Shown here piece after piece: positions 16,420 through 25,526 of a DNA stretch of 54,002 nt. The notes beneath the pieces were generated by a model. The model saw only the letters and a program-made list of their open reading frames with translations. It was not told the origin of the DNA and ran no database searches. This DNA is from JAJDIA01 sp031555145 (lineage in GTDB: Bacteria; Bacteroidota; Bacteroidia; Bacteroidales; Tannerellaceae), in contig JAVBUR010000058.1 in assembly GCA_031555145.1 (NCBI GenBank), positions 1 to 54,002 of the forward strand. The letters run 5' to 3'. The position numbers were made by a program, and so were the translations under genes. Position 1 is the first letter of the stretch; the number at the start of each line of letters is the position of its first letter.

Positions 16420-18591
16420 ATGTATATCATGAGAAAGAATGTACTAAAACTGGCCTGTTGGCTTATTCTGTTGTTCGGTTGTCAAACAATCATGGGGAAA
16501 ACAGATTCCGATATAGAGAAATTGCGGAAACTGTTTGCCGAACAGGCCATGGAGCCAACCGTTCAGAAAGAAAGGGTGAATACGCTTCTGGAGTCTATCC
16601 AATCGGATGGCACGTGGCCCGGTATCGATTATGTGGATGTATCCAATACCGGATTCCAGCATAGTCGGCATTTGGAGAATATGCAGGCTTTAACCATTGC
16701 CTACAAAAAGAAGGATTCGCCTTATAAAGGAAAGAAAAATGTCAAACAGGCCATCGATAAATCGTTGGGATATTGGTTGGAACATGATTTTATTTGTGAA
16801 AACTGGTGGTGGAACCAGATAGGAACGCCTAATACAATGCTCTCTTTACTGTTGCTGTTGGATAAAGAGTTGTCGGCTGCACAGTCCGATAAAATGTTGG
16901 AAATTGTTGGACGGGGAAATATGGATGCAAGCGGAGCCCGTCCCAGTGGCGACCGTATTAAGATTGCAGGTATCCAGGCCAAAGCCGCTTTGTATAAAAG
17001 AGACGTAGCCGAAGTGGAAGAATTGTTGAAAATTATTGAAGGCGAGATCAAGTTCTCGACAGAACGGGGCATGCAACATGATTTCAGTTTTCATCATCGG
17101 GTGGATTGGGTGAATAATACACTTTCGTATGGCTCCGGCTATGCGGAAGCATATGCCGAATGGGCGGCGAATGTCTCCGGAACCCGTTTCCGCTTTGCTG
17201 AAAAACCATTAGAACTATTGGTAGATTACTATTTGGATGGGATGTGTAAACAAATGATTTATGGAAAGATATCGGATCCGGGAATTACCAACCGCGATAT
17301 CACCCGTGCGGGAGCAGGACGCATCTGGAATAACAAAACCCCCGAGCGCTTATTGACCTTGACCGATTACCGGAAGCCGGAATTGGAGGCTATCATTAAT
17401 CTGAGAAAAGGAAATCAGCAGGTGCCGGATTCTTTTGCCAAGTTTTTCTGGCGTACCGATCATTTTGTTATCCAACGTCCAAACTTTTATACCTCTGTAC
17501 GCATGTATTCTACTCGGAATGCCAATATGGAAGTACCCTATAATGGAGAAGGGCTGATGAACCATTTCAGAGGCGACGGAACTAATTATTTGTCGCTCGA
17601 AGGGGATGAATACAGCGACCTGACTCCTGTGTGCGATTGGATGAAAATTCCGGGAACCACAATTGTCCAATTAGACAATATGCCACCGGAAAATGAGGTG
17701 CAGAAATGGGGACAGACTGATTTTGTCGGAGCTGTAACCGACGGAATGTATGGCGCAGCCGGGTTTAATTTTAAAAGTCCTCATACCGGTTTGGCTGCTA
17801 AGAAAGCATGGTTCTTTTTTGATAAAGAATATGTTTGTTTAGGTAGCGGTATTGTAAATAAGATGAATCGGCCGGCAGAGACAACGGTGAATCAATGTTT
17901 TTTATCAGGCGATGTGTGGATAAAAGACGAAAAAGGGATACGTCTTCAAGAGAAAGGTTCACGGACAGTGAATGATGCTGAATGGGTTCTTCATGATCAA
18001 GTGGGTTATGTTTTTCCCGGAAAGGCTACCGTTTCATTAGCTAACCAGGAAGTCAAAGGAAGCTGGGCTATTGCAAACAGGCAGACAAGTACCTCTAAAA
18101 AGGAAATAAAGCATGATGTCTTTTCATTGGGATTGAATCATGGAGCGCGTTGCGTGGATGCCGGTTATGAGTATGTGGTAATCCCTTCCGTAGATAAAAG
18201 CGCCATGGAGGACTATATGCGGAATTATCCGGTTTCGACATTGTCAAATACGCCGGAGCTACAGGCGGTTAAACATAACAGCTTGCGGATTGCTTATGCT
18301 GTGTTTTATAAGAGTGGAACAGTTTGTATTACAGACCGTTTATCCGTGACGATGGATTCTCCGGGGTTATTAATGGTGAAATATAATGAGTCAGGAGAAG
18401 TTCTTACAATGGTTGTTTCGGATCCCTCTCATTTTTTGGGGAAAATACATTTGTCTGTAAGCCAGAAAATGACTGATTCCCGGCAAGAAGGGATACAAAT
18501 GAAATGGGACGACGTGGCTTCGACAACCAGGGTCATGATTGATTTACCTCAAAATGAATGGGCAGGAAAAAGTGTAATCTATAATAAGTAA
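16420..18591 (+). CDS. PL8-like polysaccharide lyase (hyaluronate/chondroitin AC lyase family)
   Basis: 723 residues. An ATG at 16,429 (MRKNVLKLACWLILLFGC) would also give a lipoprotein signal. The catalytic alpha-barrel has ENWWWNQIGTPNTML (N132), ASGARPSGDRIKIAG, DFSFHHR (H225/H226), TLSYGSGYAEAY (Y237) and NRDITRAGAG (R292 and R296, spaced like the PL8 arginine pair). The beta-sandwich begins around 330 with NANMEVPYNGEG (E371, N375) and GDEYSDLTPVCDWMKIPGTT. These positions correspond well to the Asn/His/Tyr/Arg/Glu set of chondroitin AC lyases. The spacing from His to Tyr is slightly longer than in the classical enzyme. It should act by endo- or exo-elimination on an N-acetylhexosamine-uronate polymer. 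The substrate cannot be read from sequence. Confidence 0.85.
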   Translation: MYIMRKNVLKLACWLILLFGCQTIMGKTDSDIEKLRKLFAEQAMEPTVQKERVNTLLESIQSDGTWPGIDYVDVSNTGFQHSRHLENMQALTIAYKKKDSPYKGKKNVKQAIDKSLGYWLEHDFICENWWWNQIGTPNTMLSLLLLLDKELSAAQSDKMLEIVGRGNMDASGARPSGDRIKIAGIQAKAALYKRDVAEVEELLKIIEGEIKFSTERGMQHDFSFHHRVDWVNNTLSYGSGYAEAYAEWAANVSGTRFRFAEKPLELLVDYYLDGMCKQMIYGKISDPGITNRDITRAGAGRIWNNKTPERLLTLTDYRKPELEAIINLRKGNQQVPDSFAKFFWRTDHFVIQRPNFYTSVRMYSTRNANMEVPYNGEGLMNHFRGDGTNYLSLEGDEYSDLTPVCDWMKIPGTTIVQLDNMPPENEVQKWGQTDFVGAVTDGMYGAAGFNFKSPHTGLAAKKAWFFFDKEYVCLGSGIVNKMNRPAETTVNQCFLSGDVWIKDEKGIRLQEKGSRTVNDAEWVLHDQVGYVFPGKATVSLANQEVKGSWAIANRQTSTSKKEIKHDVFSLGLNHGARCVDAGYEYVVIPSVDKSAMEDYMRNYPVSTLSNTPELQAVKHNSLRIAYAVFYKSGTVCITDRLSVTMDSPGLLMVKYNESGEVLTMVVSDPSHFLGKIHLSVSQKMTDSRQEGIQMKWDDVASTTRVMIDLPQNEWAGKSVIYNK

Positions 18592-18607
18592 CTTAAATCT
18601 GAGAAGT

Positions 18608-20467
18608 ATGAAAGCACGTATTATTGTATTTTTAGTGGCATTACTTTGTTGCCACAGTGCATCATTTGCACAGAAAGAGTTTGTGAATGCTTCTACCCGC
18701 TTATCCGGGCATCCTCGCATTCTGTTGCAGAAAGGCGAAGAAAAGGCCTTAAAGAACGTGATAATGAAAGATGCAATATGGAAAGATATCCATCAGTCGT
18801 TATTGGATGAAGCTGGAGAAATCGTGACGCTGCCCGTAAATGAACGGATAGTGACAGGTAGACGTTTGCTAAGTGTATCAAGAGAAAATGTGCGCCGTAT
18901 ATTTATTCTGAGTTATGCGTATCGGATGACAGGGAAGAATGAGTTTCTGAAACGGGCAGAAAGTGAAATGTTGAAAGCAGCCTCTTTCTCTGATTGGAAC
19001 CCTTCTCATTTCTTGGATGTGGGGGAAATGACGATGGCTTTAGCGATCGGATATGATTGGCTTTATCCTCAGTTATCGGCCCAAACAAAGAAGATAATAG
19101 AGACTGCTATTGTTGAAAAAGGTTTGAAGCCCTCTTTTGATGAACGATATAATTGGTTTGTCAATGCGGTTCATAATTGGAACCAGGTTTGCCATGCGGG
19201 TGTTACTTATGGAGCGTTGGCTATATGGGAGAAAGAACCGGAGTTGTCACGGACTGTAATCAATCGGGCTATAGAAAAAATTGCGATTCCGATGGCACAT
19301 TACGCTCCTGACGGTGCTTATCCGGAAGGGGTTGGCTATTGGGATTATGGAACATCTTTTAATGCCATGTTTCTCAGCGCTATAGAAAAGGCATTAGGTA
19401 CGGATTACGGTTTAAGCCAATTGCCCGGCTTCCTAAAGACAGGTGAATATATATTACATGCAGTTACCCCCAATCTGAAAAATTTTGCCTATTCAGACAA
19501 TGGAGGAACGGCTTTCTTAGCACCGACTATGTTCTGGTTTTACGATAAGACAAAAGATGCCACCATTTTGTATAACCAGGTTCAACTATATAATAAAGAC
19601 GGACAAAAACGGATCAAGAAAAATCGGTTGGCTCCTGCCATGTTGATTTGGGGTGCTTCTGCCTCATTAACAAAGCCTCAGACGCCAACCCAATTATCAT
19701 GGAAGGCACAAGGGGATAATCCGGTCTGCTTTATGCGTTCTTCCTGGAATGATCCGTTAGCTGTTTATGTCGGTGTGAAAATGGGATCTCCTTCTGTAAA
19801 TCACGGGCATATGGATGTTGGTAGTTTTTTGTTAGAAGCGAATGGTGTCCTTTGGGGACTGGATATGGGAGGCGAGGAATATAACAGCCTGGAAACGAAA
19901 GGTGTTGATCTGTGGAATACGAAACAGAATTCTCAGCGTTGGGATGTTTACCGTTATAATAATCTTGCACATAATACATTATCATTTAATCATAAATACC
20001 AAGAAGTAAAAGGCAAAGCTCAGATTGATGGATATTCGGATCAAGAAAATAATATGTATGTTATTTCAGATTTGACCCCTGTTTATAAAGATCAGGTGAA
20101 AAGCGCCAAACGCGCTGTTTCTCTGGTAAATAAAGAATATGTAGTGGTGGAAGATCTGATTGAATCGACCAAGTATTTTACTATGGCGACATGGACTATG
20201 GTCACTCCGGCCTCGGCTAAGGTTCTATCTGACAATGTAATGCTATTGGAAAAAGAGGGTAAGAAACTCTATATAAAGGTGGAAGGACCTGCAAAAGTAC
20301 GCTGGCATATTACCCCTGCTCAATCTGATTTTAGTTACGACTCTCCTAATCCGGGTATTTCTATTATTGGATTTGATACGGATTTGGAATTATCAGCTAA
20401 GCAAAGAATAAAGGTATTCCTTCTGCCGGAAGAAAATAAAAATGTCACCTATAAATCAGTGTTATAA
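18608..20467 (+). CDS. Heparinase II/III family lyase
   Basis: 619 residues with signal peptide (MKARIIVFLVALLCCHSASF). An N-terminal DUF4962-like toroid (about 30-370) contains NWNQVCHAGVTYGALAI (H196) and GVGYWDYGTSF (Y244/Y247). It is followed by the beta-sandwich PF07940 region with SPSVNHGHMDVGSFLLEANG (H399, H401). The trio His-Tyr-His-x-His is arranged as in PL21 heparinase II, where one pair ligates zinc. Beta-elimination at glucuronic or iduronic acid is therefore well supported, but sulfation preference cannot be judged. Its stop codon overlaps the start of GH88 by one base (TAATG), so translation of the two is coupled. Confidence 0.87.
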   Translation: MKARIIVFLVALLCCHSASFAQKEFVNASTRLSGHPRILLQKGEEKALKNVIMKDAIWKDIHQSLLDEAGEIVTLPVNERIVTGRRLLSVSRENVRRIFILSYAYRMTGKNEFLKRAESEMLKAASFSDWNPSHFLDVGEMTMALAIGYDWLYPQLSAQTKKIIETAIVEKGLKPSFDERYNWFVNAVHNWNQVCHAGVTYGALAIWEKEPELSRTVINRAIEKIAIPMAHYAPDGAYPEGVGYWDYGTSFNAMFLSAIEKALGTDYGLSQLPGFLKTGEYILHAVTPNLKNFAYSDNGGTAFLAPTMFWFYDKTKDATILYNQVQLYNKDGQKRIKKNRLAPAMLIWGASASLTKPQTPTQLSWKAQGDNPVCFMRSSWNDPLAVYVGVKMGSPSVNHGHMDVGSFLLEANGVLWGLDMGGEEYNSLETKGVDLWNTKQNSQRWDVYRYNNLAHNTLSFNHKYQEVKGKAQIDGYSDQENNMYVISDLTPVYKDQVKSAKRAVSLVNKEYVVVEDLIESTKYFTMATWTMVTPASAKVLSDNVMLLEKEGKKLYIKVEGPAKVRWHITPAQSDFSYDSPNPGISIIGFDTDLELSAKQRIKVFLLPEENKNVTYKSVL

Positions 20468-21666
20468 TGAAAAAAGTATTCTCTTTTGCATGTATAGGCT
20501 TACTCGTGCTTTCCTGCTCCGGGGAAAAAGCAAATGATCTGGTAAGTCAAGACTTCTCTTTTGCGGATGAACAATTGCGTTATGCGTTGGCTGAAGTCGA
20601 GAATGTCCGGAATTCTTTAGGTAAGACACCCGAAGAATTGCCTTCCCCTCGTAACATTCAGGCTGACGGTTCCTTGCGTTTAGTCCGTGCCCGGGATTGG
20701 TGTAGCGGTTTCTTCCCTGGTGAACTTTGGTATATGTACGAATATACCAAAGACAATTTCTGGAAGGAAAAAGCTGAGTTTCAAACAGCATTATTAGAGT
20801 CTTTAAAATCATATAAAGGCACTCATGATTTGGGATTTATGCTGTATTGCAGTTTTGGTAACGGATATCGATTGGCGCCATCAGATAACTATAAACAGGT
20901 GTTACTGGAGGGGGCAAACTCTTTAGCCTCGCGTTTTGATCCGGCAGTCGGTTGCATCCGTTCCTGGGACCATAATGGAGACAAATGGATGTATCCGGTT
21001 ATTATAGATAATATGATGAATCTTGAATACATGTTTTGGGCAACCAAAGTATCAGGAGATTCTACATTTTATAAACTCGCGGTAACACATGCCGACAATA
21101 CCATAAAGAATCATTTCAGGGAAGATTATAGTTCTTACCATGTGATTGATTACGACACGATAACTGGTGCTGTCCGGAACAAACACACCCATCAGGGCTA
21201 TGCGCACGAGTCTGCCTGGGCGCGTGGACAGGCATGGGGCTTGTATGGCTATACCATGTGTTATCGGGAGACCGGCGACAAGAGCTATTTGAATCAGGCA
21301 GAACGGATCGCTTCTTTTATCTTTAATCATCCGAATCTCCCATCGGATTTAATCCCTTATTGGGACTATAATGATCCGGAAATTCCGACTTCACCCCGGG
21401 ATGTTTCGGCTGCTACGATAACCGCATCTGCTTTATACGAGCTTTCAACCTTTTCGGATAAAGGTGAACAGTATAAAAAATGGGCTGATACCATCCTGGA
21501 AAATTTAACTGAATCGTATCTGGCTCCATTAAATGAGATGTATGGTTTCTTATTGCAGTCAAGTACAGGCCATAAACCGGCCGGAACAGAAATAGATGTG
21601 CCGATTGTGTATGCCGATTACTATTTCCTGGAAGCATTAACCCGGAAAAAGAATTTGGAAGAATAA
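20467..21666 (+). CDS. GH88 unsaturated glucuronyl hydrolase
   Basis: 399-residue lipoprotein (LLVLSC, about residue 17). It has the six-hairpin alpha/alpha barrel typical of GH88 with both conserved acids: D121 in THDLGFMLYCSFGNGY and D181 in PVIIDNMMNLEYMFWA. Their spacing matches the catalytic pair of the Bacillus enzyme. AWARGQAWGLYGYTMCYRET and SSTGHKPAGTEIDVPIVYAD are further family blocks. It hydrates the 4,5-unsaturated uronate left by the four lyases upstream and releases the terminal unsaturated sugar, probably in the periplasm. It ends the enzyme operon, and an intrinsic terminator starts 30 bases later. Confidence 0.95.
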   Translation: MKKVFSFACIGLLVLSCSGEKANDLVSQDFSFADEQLRYALAEVENVRNSLGKTPEELPSPRNIQADGSLRLVRARDWCSGFFPGELWYMYEYTKDNFWKEKAEFQTALLESLKSYKGTHDLGFMLYCSFGNGYRLAPSDNYKQVLLEGANSLASRFDPAVGCIRSWDHNGDKWMYPVIIDNMMNLEYMFWATKVSGDSTFYKLAVTHADNTIKNHFREDYSSYHVIDYDTITGAVRNKHTHQGYAHESAWARGQAWGLYGYTMCYRETGDKSYLNQAERIASFIFNHPNLPSDLIPYWDYNDPEIPTSPRDVSAATITASALYELSTFSDKGEQYKKWADTILENLTESYLAPLNEMYGFLLQSSTGHKPAGTEIDVPIVYADYYFLEALTRKKNLEE

Positions 21667-21668
21667 CG

Positions 21669-21729
21669 CTCTAATCTGTTTGAATAGGTCGTTTGACAGC
21701 TCATTGCAGCATTTTGTTGCAATGAGCTG
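21669..21729 (+). repeat. 61-bp hairpin repeat, copy 1
   Basis: This copy aligns without gaps to 24,089-24,149 with about ten differences. It consists of a conserved single-stranded part (AATCTGTTTGAA-T/C-AGGT) and an 11-12-bp stem built on AGCTCATTGC. Two stem differences between the copies are compensatory (A-T to G-C next to the loop; C-G to T-A at the base). Confidence 0.8.
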
Positions 21730-21736
21730 TTTTTTT
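21697..21736 (+). terminator. Intrinsic terminator of PUL 1
   Basis: CAGCTCATTGCA (21,697-21,708) pairs perfectly with 21,718-21,729 across a 9-base loop, and seven T follow at once. It closes the lyase/GH88 operon. Confidence 0.92.
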
Positions 21737-21855
21737 GTCTTCCTTAAAAGGGAATACACCCTGCTATTGCCTCAGGGATGCCTATAGCCATTGTATAGGG
21801 TACGGATTTGTCTATATTTATGTACCCAAAGAGGGGCTATCTTTTACATTATTCT

Positions 21856-21863
21856 TATATTTG
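21856..21863 (+). promoter_or_regulatory. Possible promoter -7 box of nfeD
   Basis: TATATTTG is a perfect TAnnTTTG match 40 bases before the nfeD start; no clear -33 element. Upstream, GGGTAC (21,798) and GTACCC (21,822) form a dyad with an 18-base gap that could be an operator. Confidence 0.4.
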
Positions 21864-21903
21864 GAGAAGTTTTGTAATACGAATCACTTTAGACCTGCAC
21901 AAT

Positions 21904-22401
21904 ATGAACCATATCATCTTTCTCATTATCGCCCTGGTGACGACCGGTATCTTTGCCGTCCAGTTCGTTCTCTCCCTCTTTTTCGGCGACATCAATGCCG
22001 AAACGGATATCGACACAGACATCAGCAGCGTAGTTTCGTTCAAGGGGCTGACCCATTTCGGCATCGGGTTCGGTTGGTACATGTACTTGCTGAACAAGAC
22101 GGATATGAGCACGTATGCCGTCGGTATCCTGGTAGGGTTACTCTTTGTTTTTACCGTGTGGTACCTATACAAAAAAGCTTACCAACTACAACAGGCCAAC
22201 CATCCGGAAGCCGACGAGAAACTGGTGGGACGCGAATGCACCATCTACCTGGGACGTGATGGCGGCCGCTACACGGTGCAGGTGATTCGCAACGGGGCTA
22301 TGCGCGAGACGGAAGTCATCTCCGAATCGGAAACCAAATACCGTACAGGTGAAAAGGCTGTGATCACCGCGCTCAAAGAAGGCAAATTATTCATTCAATA
22401 A
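21904..22401 (+). CDS. NfeD-like membrane protein
   Basis: 165 residues from the ATG at 21,904. An upstream in-frame ATG at 21,808 would add an atypical 32-residue extension and precede the predicted promoter box, so I reject it. Three hydrophobic segments (MNHIIFLIIALVTTGIFAV; the GFGWYMYLL region; YAVGILVGLLFVFTVWYLY) are followed by a C-terminal OB-fold-like domain (about 95-165, LVGRECTIYLGRDGGRYTVQ, KAVITALKEGKLFI). This is the short, protease-less NfeD class. Such genes almost always sit beside flotillin or SPFH genes, as here (14 bases to the next gene). The pair likely organises membrane microdomains. Confidence 0.87.
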   Translation: MNHIIFLIIALVTTGIFAVQFVLSLFFGDINAETDIDTDISSVVSFKGLTHFGIGFGWYMYLLNKTDMSTYAVGILVGLLFVFTVWYLYKKAYQLQQANHPEADEKLVGRECTIYLGRDGGRYTVQVIRNGAMRETEVISESETKYRTGEKAVITALKEGKLFIQ

Positions 22402-22415
22402 CTATTTTCTGAAGT

Positions 22416-24053
22416 ATGAACACTCCTGAAATGCTTATCATGGTGGCCATCCTAGTGGCCGTTATCCTGCTGACATTCGTCGGCATCCTCTCTCGCTACC
22501 GCAAGTGTAAGAGCGACGAGGTATTGGTGGTTTATGGTAAAACGGGCGGCGACAAGAAGTCAGCCAAGTTGTACCACGGTGGCGCGGCCTTCGTTTGGCC
22601 CATCATCCAAGGCTACGAGTTCTTGTCCATGAAGCCGATGCAGATAGATTGCAAGCTCACCGGCGCCCTTTCGGCACAGAACATTCGTGTGGATGTGCCC
22701 ACGACCATCACCGTTGCCATCAGCACCGATGCGGAAGTGATGCAGAACGCTGCCGAACGTATGCTGGGGTTGAGTGTGGATGACAAGCAGAACCTCATCA
22801 CCGACGTGGTGTACGGACAGATGCGTCTGGTCATCGCCGATATGACCATCGAGGAACTGAACTCCGACCGCGACAAGTTCCTGGCCAAGGTAAAAGACAA
22901 CATCGATACGGAACTTCGCAAGTTCGGTCTCTACCTGATGAACATCAACATCAGCGACATTCGCGACGCGGCCAACTACATCGTCAACCTCGGTAAAGAA
23001 GCCGAAAGTAAGGCACTCAACGAAGCACAGGCCAATATCGAAGAACAGGAGAAGCTGGGTGCCATCAAGATTGCCAACCAGATCAAGGAACGTGAGACGA
23101 AGGTGGCCGAAACCCGCAAGGACCAGGATATTGCCATTGCCGAAACGAAGAAGCAACAAGAAATCAATGTAGCCAATGCAGATAAGGAACGTATCTCGCA
23201 GGTAGCCCTGGCCAATGCAGAGAAAGAATCGCAAGTGGCCAAAGCCGAAGCCGACAAGAATATCCGCATCGAGCAAGCCAACACCGAAAAGGAAAGCCGC
23301 ATCGCCGAGCTTAACTCGGACATGGAGATCAAGCAAGCCGAAGCGGCCAAGCGTGCGGCCATCGGCCGGAATGAAGCCCAAAAAGAAGTAGCTCTTTCTA
23401 ACGCTACGCTGGCTGTGACGCAAGCCACCGCCAACCAACAGTCGGGTGAAGCAGCCGCCAAGGCAGAAGCTGCCGTACAAACGGCCCGTGAAATTGCTCA
23501 GAAACAAGTGGAAGAAGCCAAAGCCAACAAGGTAGAGTCTTCGTTGAAAGCTGACAAGATCGTTCCGGCGGAAATAGCCAAACAGGAAGCCATTCTGCAA
23601 GCAGACGCCGTGGCCGAGAAGGTGATCCGTGAAGCGGAAGCACGCGCCAAGGCATTACTGGCACAGGCTCAGGCAGAAGCGAAAGCGATCCAGATGAAGC
23701 TGGAAGCAGAAGCAGAAGGTAAGAAGAAGTCGTTGATGGCCGAAGCAGAAGGTTTCGAAGCGATGGTACGCGCGGCGGAATCGAATCCTGCCATTGCCAT
23801 CCAATACAAGATGGTGGATCAGTGGAAAGAGATTGCCGGCGAACAGGTGAAGGCCTTCGAGCATATCAACCTGGGTAACATCACCGTATTCGACGGTGGA
23901 AACGGAGGCACGGGCAACTTTCTCAATTCGTTGGTGAAGACGGTAGCTCCGAGTCTGGGCGTTCTCGAAAAATTACCTATCGGTGAGACGGTGAAGAGCA
24001 TCATTCATCCGGAAGGAAAGAAAGAAGACAAGAAGCCGGAAGACAAGAAATAA
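22416..24053 (+). CDS. Flotillin-like SPFH-domain protein
   Basis: 545 residues. An N-terminal membrane anchor (about 5-26, MLIMVAILVAVILLTFVGIL) is followed by an SPFH/PHB domain to about 195 (DEVLVVYGKTGGDKKSAKLY, GGAAFVWPIIQGYEFLSMKP, MTIEELNSDRDKFLAKVKDN). A long Ala/Glu/Lys-rich coiled coil (about 195-465) has many EA and AE repeats. The C-terminus is FLNSLVKTVAPSLGVLEKLP plus a lysine-rich tail (EGKKEDKKPEDKK). Flotillins oligomerise through the coiled coil into membrane scaffolds, with NfeD as partner. Higher GC and low-complexity coding set it apart from the preceding PUL genes. The long frame antisense to it is a by-product of its repetitive codons. Confidence 0.92.
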   Translation: MNTPEMLIMVAILVAVILLTFVGILSRYRKCKSDEVLVVYGKTGGDKKSAKLYHGGAAFVWPIIQGYEFLSMKPMQIDCKLTGALSAQNIRVDVPTTITVAISTDAEVMQNAAERMLGLSVDDKQNLITDVVYGQMRLVIADMTIEELNSDRDKFLAKVKDNIDTELRKFGLYLMNINISDIRDAANYIVNLGKEAESKALNEAQANIEEQEKLGAIKIANQIKERETKVAETRKDQDIAIAETKKQQEINVANADKERISQVALANAEKESQVAKAEADKNIRIEQANTEKESRIAELNSDMEIKQAEAAKRAAIGRNEAQKEVALSNATLAVTQATANQQSGEAAAKAEAAVQTAREIAQKQVEEAKANKVESSLKADKIVPAEIAKQEAILQADAVAEKVIREAEARAKALLAQAQAEAKAIQMKLEAEAEGKKKSLMAEAEGFEAMVRAAESNPAIAIQYKMVDQWKEIAGEQVKAFEHINLGNITVFDGGNGGTGNFLNSLVKTVAPSLGVLEKLPIGETVKSIIHPEGKKEDKKPEDKK

Positions 24054-24088
24054 AAACGACTATCCGCATCTTCCCCCTAGGAAGAACA

Positions 24089-24149
24089 CTCGAATCTGTT
24101 TGAACAGGTTGTATTGTAGCTCATTGCGGCATTTTGTCGCAATGAGCTA
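24089..24149 (+). repeat. 61-bp hairpin repeat, copy 2
   Basis: Second copy of the element at 21,669-21,729, 36 bases after the flotillin stop. The stem is intact (AGCTCATTGCG with CGCAATGAGCT), but the following bases are CTTTGGTAT, with no T run. This copy therefore should not be an efficient intrinsic terminator, although the hairpin and the flanking 5' part are conserved. Confidence 0.8.
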
Positions 24150-24227
24150 CTTTGGTATAAATGCAAACAAACCCTAACGAAACGTTAAAAAACATCGTAG
24201 CCAACACCAGATACCCCTGCGAACTGT

Positions 24228-24235
24228 TATCTTTG
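24228..24235 (+). promoter_or_regulatory. Possible promoter of the efflux operon
   Basis: TATCTTTG fits the -7 consensus about 100 bases before the membrane fusion gene; no good -33 element was found. No regulator gene of the TetR or AraC type lies nearby. Confidence 0.35.
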
Positions 24236-24335
24236 CAGCAGGGATTGCATGGATTAAACCCGTTTTACGCCAAATTATACGCCGCCAAAATTATATCATT
24301 CGCTGCCCGGGCTCTGCTCCGAGCGTGAGAGAAGT

Positions 24336-25526
24336 ATGAATCTAAAACAAAACAGTAAGCCAAATCGCATGAGACTAGTAACAATCCTTTTCCTGCTATT
24401 GATCAGTATTTTAACCGCCTGTAAGGAAAACATCCCTCCGCCCCCTGTGGTCGAGATTGAGAATGCCGTCACCGACAACATCGAGATCTACGGCGAATAT
24501 GCCGGACTGATCCGCGCTGCCCGTAAAGTAGAGGTGCACGCCCGCGTGGAGGGCTTTCTTGAACGCATGGTTTTCGAAGAAGGCCGGCGGGTACAGGCCA
24601 ATGAACCCCTCTTCTATATCAACGATGCTGTCTATAAGGCTAAAGCCGAAAAGGCAAAGGCACAATTGATGAAAGATGAGGCACAGGAAGCCAAAGCCCG
24701 CCGCGACGTGGAACGTCTACGCCCGCTCTACCAGCAGAATGCTGTCAGCCAGCTCGACCTCGACAATGCCGAGGCCGCCTTCAATATGGCACAGGCCAGT
24801 GTCTCGATGAGCCGCGCCGACCTCCTGCAAGCGGAGCTCGAACTGGGTTATACCATCGTACGCTCTCCCCTTTCAGGGTATATCAGCGAACGCTATGTGG
24901 ATATCGGGACGTTGGTCGGAACATCCAACTCTTCCCTGCTGGCGACTGTAGTCAAGAGCGACACCGTACTCGTCGACTTCAAGTTGACCTCCCTCGACTA
25001 CCTCCGCAGCCAGCGACGCAATGTCCACCTCGGCGAGCTTGACACCCTCCGCTCCTGGCAACCGACCATCACCATTACCCTGCCCGATAATACGCCTTAC
25101 AAGGAGAAAGGGATTGTCGACTTTGCCGCACCGCTGGTCGACCCGCAGACCGGAACCTTCGGTGTGCGCGCCGTGATCCCGAACAACAAACAGACGCTCC
25201 TGCCCGGACAGTTTACCCGCGTAACGCTCCTGCTCGATGTGATGGAAAACGCCGTCGTTGTTCCCCGCAAAGCGCTGATGATAGAACGGGGTGGCGCCTT
25301 TATTTATGTGATCCGCCGCGATAGCATTGCCGAAAAGCGCTTTGTCGAGACCGGCCCCGAACAAGACAACAAGATCGTGATCTCCCGTGGGCTGGCCGCC
25401 AACGAGCATATTGTGGTCGAAGGTTACCACAAACTGACGCAGGGACAGAAAGTAATTCCCCGTACACGGCAGGAAGAAATGGAGATCGAACGAAAGGAAG
25501 CTGCTAACCAAACAAAACAAGACTGA
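24336..25526 (+). CDS. RND efflux membrane fusion protein (AcrA/MexA type)
   Basis: 396 residues. A second in-frame ATG at 24,369 (MRLVTILFLLLISILTAC) gives a neater lipoprotein signal and may be the true start. It has the usual hairpin layout. A barrel-sandwich half (GLIRAARKVEVHARVEGFLE) comes first, then the alpha-hairpin (about 100-160, AKAEKAKAQLMKDEAQEAKA, LRPLYQQNAVSQLDLDNAEA). The second lipoyl half follows (YTIVRSPLSGYISERYVDIG), then beta-barrel and membrane-proximal domains (TGTFGVRAVIPNNKQTLLPG, AVVVPRKALMIERGGAFIYV). It links pump and channel across the periplasm. Its last base is the first base of the next gene's ATG. Confidence 0.93.
   Translation: MNLKQNSKPNRMRLVTILFLLLISILTACKENIPPPPVVEIENAVTDNIEIYGEYAGLIRAARKVEVHARVEGFLERMVFEEGRRVQANEPLFYINDAVYKAKAEKAKAQLMKDEAQEAKARRDVERLRPLYQQNAVSQLDLDNAEAAFNMAQASVSMSRADLLQAELELGYTIVRSPLSGYISERYVDIGTLVGTSNSSLLATVVKSDTVLVDFKLTSLDYLRSQRRNVHLGELDTLRSWQPTITITLPDNTPYKEKGIVDFAAPLVDPQTGTFGVRAVIPNNKQTLLPGQFTRVTLLLDVMENAVVVPRKALMIERGGAFIYVIRRDSIAEKRFVETGPEQDNKIVISRGLAANEHIVVEGYHKLTQGQKVIPRTRQEEMEIERKEAANQTKQD

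Noticed and set aside
21735..22259. 174-residue frame overlapping nfeD in another phase
   Set aside because: Composition is Arg/His-rich noise; the nfeD frame has membrane helices and pairs with flotillin.
22560..23600. 346-residue reading frame antisense to the flotillin gene
   Set aside because: Product of the biased Ala/Glu/Lys coding of the coiled coil; low-complexity Phe/Gly/Leu protein, no start context, and the plus-strand gene is a clear family member.
24116..24155. Intrinsic terminator after the flotillin gene
   Set aside because: The stem is perfect but no T run follows; I list it as repeat copy 2 only.
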